From contig JACABD010000029.1 of the NCBI GenBank assembly GCA_013377075.1, positions 1 through 48,653 of the forward strand: DNA of 48,653 nt, written 5' to 3'. Under the pieces are notes generated by a model. It saw nothing but the letters and a program-made list of their open reading frames with translations, searched no databases and had not been told where the DNA came from. This document shows positions 42,330-48,653 of this stretch, piece after piece. Numbering within the stretch: the stretch's first letter is position 1; each line of letters opens with the position of its first letter. The DNA comes from Geobacteraceae bacterium. GTDB lineage: Bacteria; Desulfobacterota; Desulfuromonadia; Geobacterales; DSM-12255. The position numbers and the translations under genes are program-made.

Positions 42330-43529
42330 TTAAATATTGCCGGTTGAAGCTGCTACAAGCATCGTTACATCATCCTCAAAAGATGTTGATCCACAAAATT
42401 CTTCAGCAGAAATCTTCAGCAGTTTGCGCAGCTCAAGGGGTGAACAACTGCCAGCTCTTGAGAGGATCTTCTCCATCCGCTCATAACCGAACTCCTTATC
42501 TTCGGAGTTAACGCATTCAATGATTCCGTCGGTATAAAGAAAGAGAACGTCTCCTGTGCTGAATCCGGCGCTGCACTCCTTGTAATCGAAATCTTTTTCA
42601 AAACCGAGGGGATAACCGGCAACCTCTTCAATCCGGTCGAGATGCCCAGGTTCTGACCTGAAGATATAGGGGAAATTGTGGCCGGCATTTGCCAGGGTGA
42701 CGGTCTTTTTCGGGCTGTCAATGACCGCAACCAGGCAGGTCATGAGAAGGCTCTGCTTCGCCGTTGCCAAAATTGCATTATTCATCCCTGAGAGAAGCGC
42801 TCCGGGTGTTGTAATCCCCTGATTGATAAGGGTATGGAGACTCGCCTTGGCAGCAGTTGTGACCATGCCGGCATGAACTCCGTGACCGCTGACATCAGCA
42901 ACCAGCAGGCCGAAACGATCTTCGGGGAGCGGAAAGTAATCGTAAAAATCTCCGCCGATCTCCGATGAGGTTATCAGCTCGGCGCTGATGGTGATATTGC
43001 TGTCAGCGTGCTCGGATGGCGGCAGCAGATCTCTCTGGATGATGCTTGCCTTGGCAACCTCTTCACTGATTCGCGAGCTCAGCAGTTTAAGGGTATCGAA
43101 AAGAGTCGCCTGGCAGCTCGAAACCTTCATCATCAGATCCGAAACAGCCACTATGCCGAGGCAGATACCATCTTTTACAACAGGGAAGGAGTCTGTTGTC
43201 AGGGCAGGATCAACTTCGAGAAGTGCGGCAAGAGTTGCATTAATATCCATTTCAGGCTCGACTGAAAACTGATTTTCCGGCAGAAGCTGACTGATAGGCT
43301 TTCTGCTGTAGAGATCAACAGCAAAAGGGCGCCCCAGGTGTTCGATGAAAAGAGTTTTACGGTTGATAGTCCCGATAAAACGATCCTGTTCAACTACAGG
43401 AATGGTCAGCAGCGCAGGCTCACGCTGAAATTTTTCCATAACATCTTTGACCAGTGTCCCACAGGGTATCTGCTCGACTGGACGCATGATCTCAGTGATC
43501 AACGGGATTATTGCGCTAATGTCTTCCAT
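42330..43529 (-). CDS. SpoIIE/RsbU-type PP2C phosphatase with tandem CBS domains
   Basis: 399 aa. Residues 10-150 carry two CBS motifs (TLVKDVMEKF...LLTIPVVEQDRFIGTINR and DSFPVVKDGICLGIVAVSDLM), likely binding adenine nucleotides. Residues 170-395 are the PP2C phosphatase: GGDFYDYFPL, LLVADVSGHGVHAGM, FLYTDGIIECVN and FEDDVTMLV provide the metal-binding Asp residues. It should dephosphorylate the STAS protein. GGAG upstream of the ATG. First gene of the operon. Confidence 0.9.
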   Translation of the reverse strand: MEDISAIIPLITEIMRPVEQIPCGTLVKDVMEKFQREPALLTIPVVEQDRFIGTINRKTLFIEHLGRPFAVDLYSRKPISQLLPENQFSVEPEMDINATLAALLEVDPALTTDSFPVVKDGICLGIVAVSDLMMKVSSCQATLFDTLKLLSSRISEEVAKASIIQRDLLPPSEHADSNITISAELITSSEIGGDFYDYFPLPEDRFGLLVADVSGHGVHAGMVTTAAKASLHTLINQGITTPGALLSGMNNAILATAKQSLLMTCLVAVIDSPKKTVTLANAGHNFPYIFRSEPGHLDRIEEVAGYPLGFEKDFDYKECSAGFSTGDVLFLYTDGIIECVNSEDKEFGYERMEKILSRAGSCSPLELRKLLKISAEEFCGSTSFEDDVTMLVAASTGNI

Positions 43530-43748
43530 TTGTATCTCCTCATCAGGGGGGAGTGAATGGTTGGAAATCGGTCATAAAGAGGCTCAGTAAGTTGTCATGA
43601 CAGTAGCATCGCCTTGCTACATTCATGTCTCATTAAAGAAAAGGATACGTAACGTAATCTGGATTGTTCATGAATGTAACAGGATGTTTTCCCGGCTGAA
43701 GTGAAGCTGTGTCAAAGACAGCATACTATTCAATCAGGAGGATTATTC

Positions 43749-44528
43749 ATGTACAGGAAACAAGAAGTGACAAGTCGAAAAGTATTGGCATGTATCCTGT
43801 CGGTACTTGCTGTTTTTTCAATTTTTACCATCTCAGCTGAAACTGCTAGTGCTGCAGAGATCAGGGTGGGCGGGGAGGCTGAAGCCTGCAAGGGGATGTT
43901 TGAAGTTGTCAAGGAACAGATTCAGGATGAAACCGGAACAATAGTAAATGTAAATCATGCTTCATCCGAACAGGCATTGCTGGCACTGGATAGAGGCGAC
44001 ATCGATATCGCCACAACCGATATCCCTTTGGATAATCTGATATCCGGACTGGAAAAAAAGGGGTATCTGGTCCTTCAGGAAAGTTTCCAGGTTCAAGGGA
44101 TTGGAACGAACAGCATCCTTGTATATCTCAACAAGACTAATAAGGTCACGGTGCTTTCCCAAAAGCAGATTCAGGATATATTTAGCGGTAAAATCAATAA
44201 CTGGAGGCAGGTTGGCGGGGATAATCAGAAAATTATTCTGGTCTGGAGCGAAGATACGGTTGATCTCAACGCGTTGTTTTCCAAGTATATTATGGGCAGT
44301 AAATCGATCGCCAAAAACTTTGCTAAAGCATCAGGACAGCAGGAGATAATTGAGTCTGTTGTAAAAAATGCAGGGGCTATTGGAATCGCATCTCATGTGT
44401 ATAAAAGCGGCAGAACCCGTAATCCGAAAACTCCATATGTTTCCGCCAAGATAATTGCAATAACCAAAGGTGCTCCGGGTGAATCTGCACAGAAGGTTCT
44501 TGAACTGGTAAAGTCTTACGATTATTGA
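43749..44528 (+). CDS. PstS-like phosphate-binding (PBP-like) exported protein
   Basis: 259 aa from the ATG at 43749 (AGGAGG 7 bases upstream; the open frame reaches 43701). Signal peptide to about residue 36 (ETASA-A). Mature part has the PBP-like fold: IRVGGEAEACKGMFEVVKE, DIDIATTDIPL, LSQKQIQDIFSGKINNWRQVGG and NAGAIGIASHVY. The SQKQI-x-DIFSGKI-x-NW pattern is shared with PstS and with substrate-binding proteins outside the Pst operon. No permease adjoins it; it may feed PstCA or sense a phosphorylated ligand. In the 219-base upstream gap I see no convincing Pho box. Confidence 0.85.
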   Translation: MYRKQEVTSRKVLACILSVLAVFSIFTISAETASAAEIRVGGEAEACKGMFEVVKEQIQDETGTIVNVNHASSEQALLALDRGDIDIATTDIPLDNLISGLEKKGYLVLQESFQVQGIGTNSILVYLNKTNKVTVLSQKQIQDIFSGKINNWRQVGGDNQKIILVWSEDTVDLNALFSKYIMGSKSIAKNFAKASGQQEIIESVVKNAGAIGIASHVYKSGRTRNPKTPYVSAKIIAITKGAPGESAQKVLELVKSYDY

Positions 44529-44563
44529 TCGAGGAATGCCTAGCAATGGCCGCTGTAAAGCTA

Positions 44564-45244
44564 TCATAAACCCAGCGTATCCGTAACCATGTTGCTTATC
44601 TCTCTGGCGACAGCTCTGGCCGTGAGGTTGCCGTTGACGGTCTTGAAGCCGTAGTCGTTCTGCATCGATGCAAACTCTTTCTGGATAAGGCGTTGATAGC
44701 GGATGAAGCTGTCGAAGCTGTCACGGGAGAGCCCAAGGTCCATCCCTGACTCCCAGTAATCCAAAGTTGCATTCTTACCAAGATTACGTTCAACCAGCTG
44801 GGCCGGGCTGACCTTGACATAAACGACGAGATCGGGGATCAGGGCAATGCCGTAGAGGGAGCGTACCCAGGCGCGGTCAGCCCCCCGGACAATATCCCGT
44901 GCCATCAGGGTGTAGATGTAGCGGTCGGCAAGGACTATGAAACCGGCCTTGAGGGCAGGGATGATGCGGTTTTCCAGCTGGTCGGCAAAATCGGTTGCAT
45001 AGAAGAGACTGCGGGTAATCTCGCCAAGGACATTCCCCTGTTTTGCTTCTTTCAGCTCTTCAGAAACCAGTGTCGAGCGGCGCAAGCCGACGTTTACGGT
45101 TGCATGTCCCTTGTTTTCAAGGGAGTCCCGCAAAATATCCATCTGGGTTGAGCGTCCGGAGCCGTCAGCCCCTTCCATGACTATCAGCCGCCCGGTAAGT
45201 TCTTCAGGATTGATTCCCGGTATTCCATCTCCGTAAAATTTCAT
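44564..45244 (-). CDS. Thymidylate-kinase-like protein with altered Walker A
   Basis: 226 aa. Overall a dTMP-kinase-type P-loop fold: IVMEGADGSGRSTQMDILRDSL at the N-terminus, LADRYIYTLMARD (the DR-Y motif), and VYVKVSPAQLVERNL. The Walker A lysine is Arg (GADGSGRST, codon CGC), which would normally cripple ATP turnover. It is paralogous to the adjacent 45250-45939 protein, which keeps Lys; the two genes are 5 bases apart. Probably not a housekeeping Tmk; a regulatory or heteromeric partner is possible. Confidence 0.78.
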   Translation of the reverse strand: MKFYGDGIPGINPEELTGRLIVMEGADGSGRSTQMDILRDSLENKGHATVNVGLRRSTLVSEELKEAKQGNVLGEITRSLFYATDFADQLENRIIPALKAGFIVLADRYIYTLMARDIVRGADRAWVRSLYGIALIPDLVVYVKVSPAQLVERNLGKNATLDYWESGMDLGLSRDSFDSFIRYQRLIQKEFASMQNDYGFKTVNGNLTARAVAREISNMVTDTLGL

Positions 45245-45249
45245 CAGTT

Positions 45250-45939
45250 CTACCCTATAGTCCTTGAACGATACCGTGGCAGGTCAATGCTCTTTGATAT
45301 AATCTCTCTGACCCTCTGCTGCTGGTCTTCTATGTTCATTGATCCATCTATTTCGATAAAGCTGAAGCGGTCTCTCAAGGAGAGATACTCTTCAAAAATC
45401 TTCCCCTGGAAAATACGGAAACTGTCATAGGGATCATTGGAAAAGCCCATGTCCATGCCGGCTTCATGGTATTTCAGCTGGGGTCTCCCCCCGAGAATCC
45501 TGCCAAGGGCTACCTGAAGAGGTGTGTTGAAAAAGAAGGTGATATCCGGATGGCAGGCATAACCGTAAAGGTTCTGCAGCCAGGTGCGGGAGCAGCCGCG
45601 CACGGCATCGCGGGCAAAAGCGGTGTAGATGTAGCGGTCGCAGAGCACCAGATAGCCTGCCTTGAGCAGAGGAAGTATTTGCCGCTCAAAGCGGTCGGCA
45701 AAGTCAGTGCAGTGTATGAGGCTGAAAGTCGTCGGGGTCAGAAGCTGCCTCTTCTTCCCTTTGCTGGTGGCCTTTTTAATCAGCAGCGAGGAGTTCCACT
45801 CGGTAAAAAAGACCTTAAGCCCCTTCATCTCCAGCCAGCGCTTGAGAAGGTAGAGTTGGGTAGATTTCCCGGAGCCATCAAGCCCTTCGACTGCAATCAG
45901 TCTGCCCGGATAGCGTTCGAGTTCGCGACTCATCATCAT
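45250..45939 (-). CDS. Thymidylate-kinase-like P-loop protein
   Basis: 229 aa. Intact Walker A in IAVEGLDGSGKSTQLYLL, DR motif in VLCDRYIYTAFARDAVRG, and TFFFNTPLQVALGRIL. Relative to true Tmk it has a longer middle (SLLIKKATSKGKKRQLLTPT) and shares with its neighbour the YHEAGMDMG-type segment (YWESGMDLG in the paralog) that is not typical of Tmk. Possibly a kinase for another nucleotide or small phosphorylated ligand. It overlaps the helix-hairpin-helix gene by 4 bases. Confidence 0.8.
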   Translation of the reverse strand: MMMSRELERYPGRLIAVEGLDGSGKSTQLYLLKRWLEMKGLKVFFTEWNSSLLIKKATSKGKKRQLLTPTTFSLIHCTDFADRFERQILPLLKAGYLVLCDRYIYTAFARDAVRGCSRTWLQNLYGYACHPDITFFFNTPLQVALGRILGGRPQLKYHEAGMDMGFSNDPYDSFRIFQGKIFEEYLSLRDRFSFIEIDGSMNIEDQQQRVREIISKSIDLPRYRSRTIG

Positions 45940-46460
45940 TCGTGCACCCTCTGGAGCGCTTTTTTCGCCTTTTTCAGCCCCTTGCGCAGATCCTTGAGAC
46001 CGGCGTCAGCAAGTCCCTCCAGGCGCTTTTCCGCTTTGAGCAGGGCTTTACCGGTACGCTTTACTTTCTTGCCGGTCGTCTCTTCTATTGACTCAACCGC
46101 TTCGATAAAACTGACAAGGGACTCGGTCATTTTGCGGCCGGTTTTGCCGGAGAGCTTTTCGCTGAAACGCTCGCTGGCAACAGTTGTCAGGCTCTGTACG
46201 GAAAGGCGCAGTCTGTTGAGCGACTCCTTCAGAGCCGATACTTTCTTGTCCCGCTCGCCCGGTTCATAGGCTGCAAGCTGCCCTGCCTGGGTAATTATGT
46301 CTGTAATCGCCTTCGGGTTTATCCCTTTTATCGACTTGAGGCCGCTCTCGCCAAGCTGAACAATCTTGGTGAAAGTGTCGTGACCCTCTTCGATCAGCCG
46401 GGCGGAGAGCACATCGCCGATCCCTCTTATCTTCTGTAAATCTCTTGCTGTCAGGCTCAT
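45936..46460 (-). CDS. Helix-hairpin-helix protein with long charged helical tail
   Basis: 174 aa. Residues 1-60 contain two HhH units (LQKIRGIGDVLSARLIEEG and LKSIKGINPKAITDII), which bind DNA backbone or act as interaction modules. Residues 65-174 are predicted coiled coil with many Lys/Glu (RDKKVSALKESLNRLRLSVQ, KALLKAEKRLEGLADAGLKDL, KKAKKALQRVHE). No enzyme motif. It heads the operon with the two kinase-like genes, translationally coupled by ATGA. Function unknown; nucleic-acid-related role inferred from HhH only. Confidence 0.75.
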   Translation of the reverse strand: MSLTARDLQKIRGIGDVLSARLIEEGHDTFTKIVQLGESGLKSIKGINPKAITDIITQAGQLAAYEPGERDKKVSALKESLNRLRLSVQSLTTVASERFSEKLSGKTGRKMTESLVSFIEAVESIEETTGKKVKRTGKALLKAEKRLEGLADAGLKDLRKGLKKAKKALQRVHE

Positions 46461-46582
46461 CCGGTTCCCCCCGCAATGCTTTCTTGAAACGATTGTGTAA
46501 AAAAACGAATTTTAGTGTAAATTATCCTATATACAGTAGTTGACGCAACCTTGAAAATAGAGAAAAAGCCTGCGTTTTCAAG

Positions 46583-46615
46583 TTGTAACAAAATCGTAAC
46601 ACAATTCTAATGATT
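46583..46615 (+). promoter_or_regulatory. Pho box upstream of the DUF1450 gene
   Basis: Tandem 11-base units TTGTAACAAAA (46583-46593), TCGTAACACAA (46594-46604), TTCTAATGATT (46605-46615), matching the units TTGTAACACAG and TTGTAACAGAG before pstS. A -10-like TTTAAT follows at about 46634. Confidence 0.6.
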
Positions 46616-46657
46616 GGCAAGGGGCAGGTGCCATTTAATTAAAACTACGGAGGTTCC

Positions 46658-46873
46658 ATGAAGATACGTTTTTGTGAAAATAACAAAGGTGCCGGCAAGG
46701 TGCTCAAGAAACTCAAAGAGAATCATCCGGCAGTTGATGCCAAAAGAAAGGGTTGTATAAAGAAATGCGGGCCTTGCAAGAAAGAGCTTTTTGCTGTGAT
46801 TGACGGTGAGACTGTCAAGGCTGAAACTGGCGAGAAGCTTTATGACAAGATTACAGAGATGATCAAGAAATGA
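46658..46873 (+). CDS. DUF1450 (YuzB-like) small cysteine protein
   Basis: 71 aa. KIRFCENNKGAGKVLKKL at the N-terminus, then CIKKCGPCKKELFAVIDG and a helical C-terminus. The four Cys (residues 6, 33, 37, 40) and the beta-alpha-beta pattern match the DUF1450 family, a thioredoxin-like ferredoxin fold of unknown role; a 2Fe-2S or zinc site is possible. ACGGAGG lies 6 bases before the ATG. A Pho box upstream suggests induction under phosphate limitation (inference). Confidence 0.85.
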   Translation: MKIRFCENNKGAGKVLKKLKENHPAVDAKRKGCIKKCGPCKKELFAVIDGETVKAETGEKLYDKITEMIKK

Positions 46874-46881
46874 GGCGCTGA

Positions 46882-46909
46882 TTCGGGGAGGATCGTAGTT
46901 ATCCCCCGA
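46882..46909. terminator. Stem-loop between DUF1450 and SulP genes
   Basis: TTCGGGG-A-GGAT and ATCC-CCCGAT form an interrupted stem around CGTAGTT, spanning the SulP stop codon. No clear T-run; a weak convergent terminator at best. Confidence 0.35.
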
Positions 46910-48653
46910 TCTCTCCTCTCTTCTCAACTTCATCCCAATCGTGCCACTCAATGGAATATTTCAGAAGGTAGTGGTCCACGGCCTGGCCGATTGTGGGGAA
47001 GAAATTCTCTACACCGAGCTGCTTGAAGAGACCATAGCGCTTGAGGTGATCTTTCACCGGCCCTTTCATCTGGGCAAAGCATAGTTCGACGCCACTCATT
47101 TGAAGCTCAGCTTCCAGTTCCGCAAGTACATCCGCTGCCGTAATATCAATATCCGTAACAGGTTCTGCTGCCACCACAACCCATTTGGCCGGTACTGGGG
47201 CGTTCGAAATTGCCTTGAGCAGATTCTCCCGGAACATTTCTGCATTGGCAAAGAAGAGGGGGGCATCCCATCTGAAGAGCACAAGCCCCGGAATTCTTCG
47301 TGCTTCAGGGTGACGAGATATGTCGTGGTAGCCTTTCATGCCGTCCACCCGCCCCAGCACTGCGCAGTACGGGCGCCAGGCACGCCAGACGAATGCCAGC
47401 AGGGCAAAGCCGACCGCAATGAAGATTCCATGAACAACACCGAGCAGGGCAACTCCCAAAAAACAGGTGATGGAGAGAAAGAACTCGCTGCGTCGTAGCC
47501 TGTAGAGGCGTCTTACCGCAACCACTTCCACCAGATTGTAGCAGACCGATATGACCACGGCAGAAAGTGCGGCAATAGGTACGTGAAGCATCAGATCCGG
47601 TGCGAAAAGCAGCAAAAGTGCGATGCAGATTGCCCCTGTGACGCCGGTCATCTGGGTTTTGGCGCCGGCTGACTCGGCCACCGGTGTGCGTGATGCGCTG
47701 CTGCTGACCGAGAACCCCTGGAAGAGGCCGGTGGCGACATTGGCGATGCCAAGGGCGACAAGCTCCTGGTTCTCATCAACGTAGTATCCGCTGCGAAGTG
47801 CGTAGATACGGGAGAGTACGCTCATGTCGGCAATGGAGACAAGGGCTATTGCCAGGGCACCGGTTGCCAGGGAGATGCACTCTGCCATGGTCACCATGGG
47901 GAAATGGAACGCCGGAAGCCCCTGTGGGAGGGTGCCGATAACCGCAAGTTTAGTCCCGCTTTCCAGGTCGAACAGAGCCACCGCAAGGGTGCTTGCAACC
48001 AGTGAGATGAGTACTGCCGGAAGTTTGGGGAAGAAGCGGCGGCATAAAAAAATGATGATCAGGCTGGAGCCCCCGATGAGTGCGGCTGTAGGGTTGATCT
48101 TACCCTCAAGAATTTTGTAGAGGAGGCCAGAGGCAGTGTCTGTCAGGCTGCCGCTCTTCACGGAAAAACCGAGGAGTTTGGGGAGCTGGCTGATGAGGAG
48201 TGTGAAAGCAATGCCGTTCATGTAGCCGTAGCGGATCGGTTTGGAGAGGAGGTCGGTAACAAAGCCAAATCTTGCAAGACCTGCCATGATGCAGAGTACG
48301 CCGGAAAAGAGGGCAAGGAGCGCAGCCAGCCCGGCAGCTCTCACGGCATCTCCATTGGCCAGGGGGAGGATCGTAGCGGCAATAAGTGCAGTCAGCGCTG
48401 AATCGGGGCCGAGAACGAGGATGCGGCTGGGGCCAAAGAGTGCATAGGCTAAAAGAGGAACAATGGTGGCGTAAAGTCCGTAAATTGCCGGCACTCCGGC
48501 GGCTTCAGCATACCCCATGCCGACCGGAACAAGAAGTGCGGTGAGAGTCAATCCGGCAGCCAGATCCTTTGCAAAGAGGGAGCGGTTGTAGTGGGAGAGC
48601 ATAGCTATGCCTGGCATCCAGCGGCGAAGGCCTGTGGTGCGGGTATGGCGGAT
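46899..48653 (-). CDS. SulP-family anion transporter with C-terminal STAS, 5' end outside window
   Basis: At least 584 aa. The frame stays open from the ATG at 48617 to the right edge (12 more codons reading IRHTRTTGLRRW), and SulP proteins usually start before the LRRWMPG-type segment, so the true start probably lies outside. About 12-14 helices: DLAAGLTLTALLVPVGMGYAEAAGVP is the family signature, with FSVSSSASRTPVAESAGAKTQ further along. The last 130 residues form a STAS domain (LVLFRWDAPLFFANAEMF, VVVAAEPVTDIDITAADVL). It transports sulfate, bicarbonate or a related anion; the substrate cannot be read from sequence. Confidence 0.9.
   Translation of the reverse strand: MRHTRTTGLRRWMPGIAMLSHYNRSLFAKDLAAGLTLTALLVPVGMGYAEAAGVPAIYGLYATIVPLLAYALFGPSRILVLGPDSALTALIAATILPLANGDAVRAAGLAALLALFSGVLCIMAGLARFGFVTDLLSKPIRYGYMNGIAFTLLISQLPKLLGFSVKSGSLTDTASGLLYKILEGKINPTAALIGGSSLIIIFLCRRFFPKLPAVLISLVASTLAVALFDLESGTKLAVIGTLPQGLPAFHFPMVTMAECISLATGALAIALVSIADMSVLSRIYALRSGYYVDENQELVALGIANVATGLFQGFSVSSSASRTPVAESAGAKTQMTGVTGAICIALLLLFAPDLMLHVPIAALSAVVISVCYNLVEVVAVRRLYRLRRSEFFLSITCFLGVALLGVVHGIFIAVGFALLAFVWRAWRPYCAVLGRVDGMKGYHDISRHPEARRIPGLVLFRWDAPLFFANAEMFRENLLKAISNAPVPAKWVVVAAEPVTDIDITAADVLAELEAELQMSGVELCFAQMKGPVKDHLKRYGLFKQLGVENFFPTIGQAVDHYLLKYSIEWHDWDEVEKRGEIGG

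Noticed and set aside
43580-43690. Possible Pho box before the lone PstS-like gene (TGTTCATGAA/TGTAACAGGA, GTTGTCATGACAG).
   Set aside because: Units are 10 bases apart rather than 11 and match the pstS box poorly.
46607-46951. A 114-codon minus-strand frame over the DUF1450 gene.
   Set aside because: The plus-strand DUF1450 protein has clear family motifs and a ribosome site; the antisense frame has neither.

Overview
The window (about 48.7 kb, moderately GC-rich) looks like chromosome of a Geobacter-type bacterium (Desulfuromonadales/Geobacterales). The reasons are the overall gene style: dense operons with 4-bp ATGA overlaps, many exported small glycine-zipper, proline-rich or charged proteins, a membrane polyferredoxin, and a SpoIIE/STAS signalling set. 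This taxonomic call is inference; no rRNA or tRNA gene is present to fix it.

Layout. 1-1256 (minus): NUDIX hydrolase, periplasmic rhodanese and a YajD-type HNH protein cut by the left edge. 1396-4756 (plus): a four-gene operon with a small membrane-anchored protein, an exported protein that aligns with proteasome beta subunits and would have an N-terminal Thr after signal-peptide cleavage, a DUF362 protein and an Nramp metal transporter. 4857-7001: a DUF3332 lipoprotein and a NapH/NapG-like polyferredoxin. 7138-8099 (minus): two envelope proteins. 8291-21374: BaeS/BaeR two-component system, convergent with an MdtABC-type RND efflux operon plus a NodT/OprM outer-membrane lipoprotein. The mdtB-mdtC junction holds two nuclease-like genes framed by a palindromic repeat family. 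21642-22264: two small membrane proteins. 22268-26824 (minus): pstSCAB-phoU with a Pho box. 27062-30626: small exported proteins, a HIT protein, an RhlE-type helicase with a terminator-like hairpin in its leader, and an OmpA-like lipoprotein. 30829-34253: ovoA and a PLP beta-lyase (candidate ovoB), i.e. ovothiol synthesis. 34253-35880: a small accessory patch with an orphan antitoxin-like regulator, an AT-rich unknown gene and a RelE/HigB-HigA type toxin-antitoxin pair with a visible operator. 36018-39427 (minus): sixA, unknown, CHAD and ppx/gppA. 39545-43529 (minus): a SpoIIE phosphatase / HATPase / STAS partner-switch cassette ending in a 53-aa protein and an EAL phosphodiesterase. 43749-48653: a lone PstS-like binding protein, two thymidylate-kinase-like proteins (one with a Walker A Lys to Arg change), a helix-hairpin-helix protein, a Pho-box-preceded DUF1450 protein and a SulP anion transporter cut by the right edge.

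How it fits together. The right half is rich in phosphate biology: Pst uptake, PhoU, a polyphosphate module (CHAD, Ppx/GppA), SixA, a second PstS-like protein, and two matching Pho boxes about 20 kb apart. The left half is mainly envelope stress and export. The most unusual items are the exported proteasome-like protein, the nuclease/repeat insert inside the mdt operon, the degenerate/intact nucleotide-kinase pair, and the partner-switch cassette ending in a c-di-GMP phosphodiesterase.
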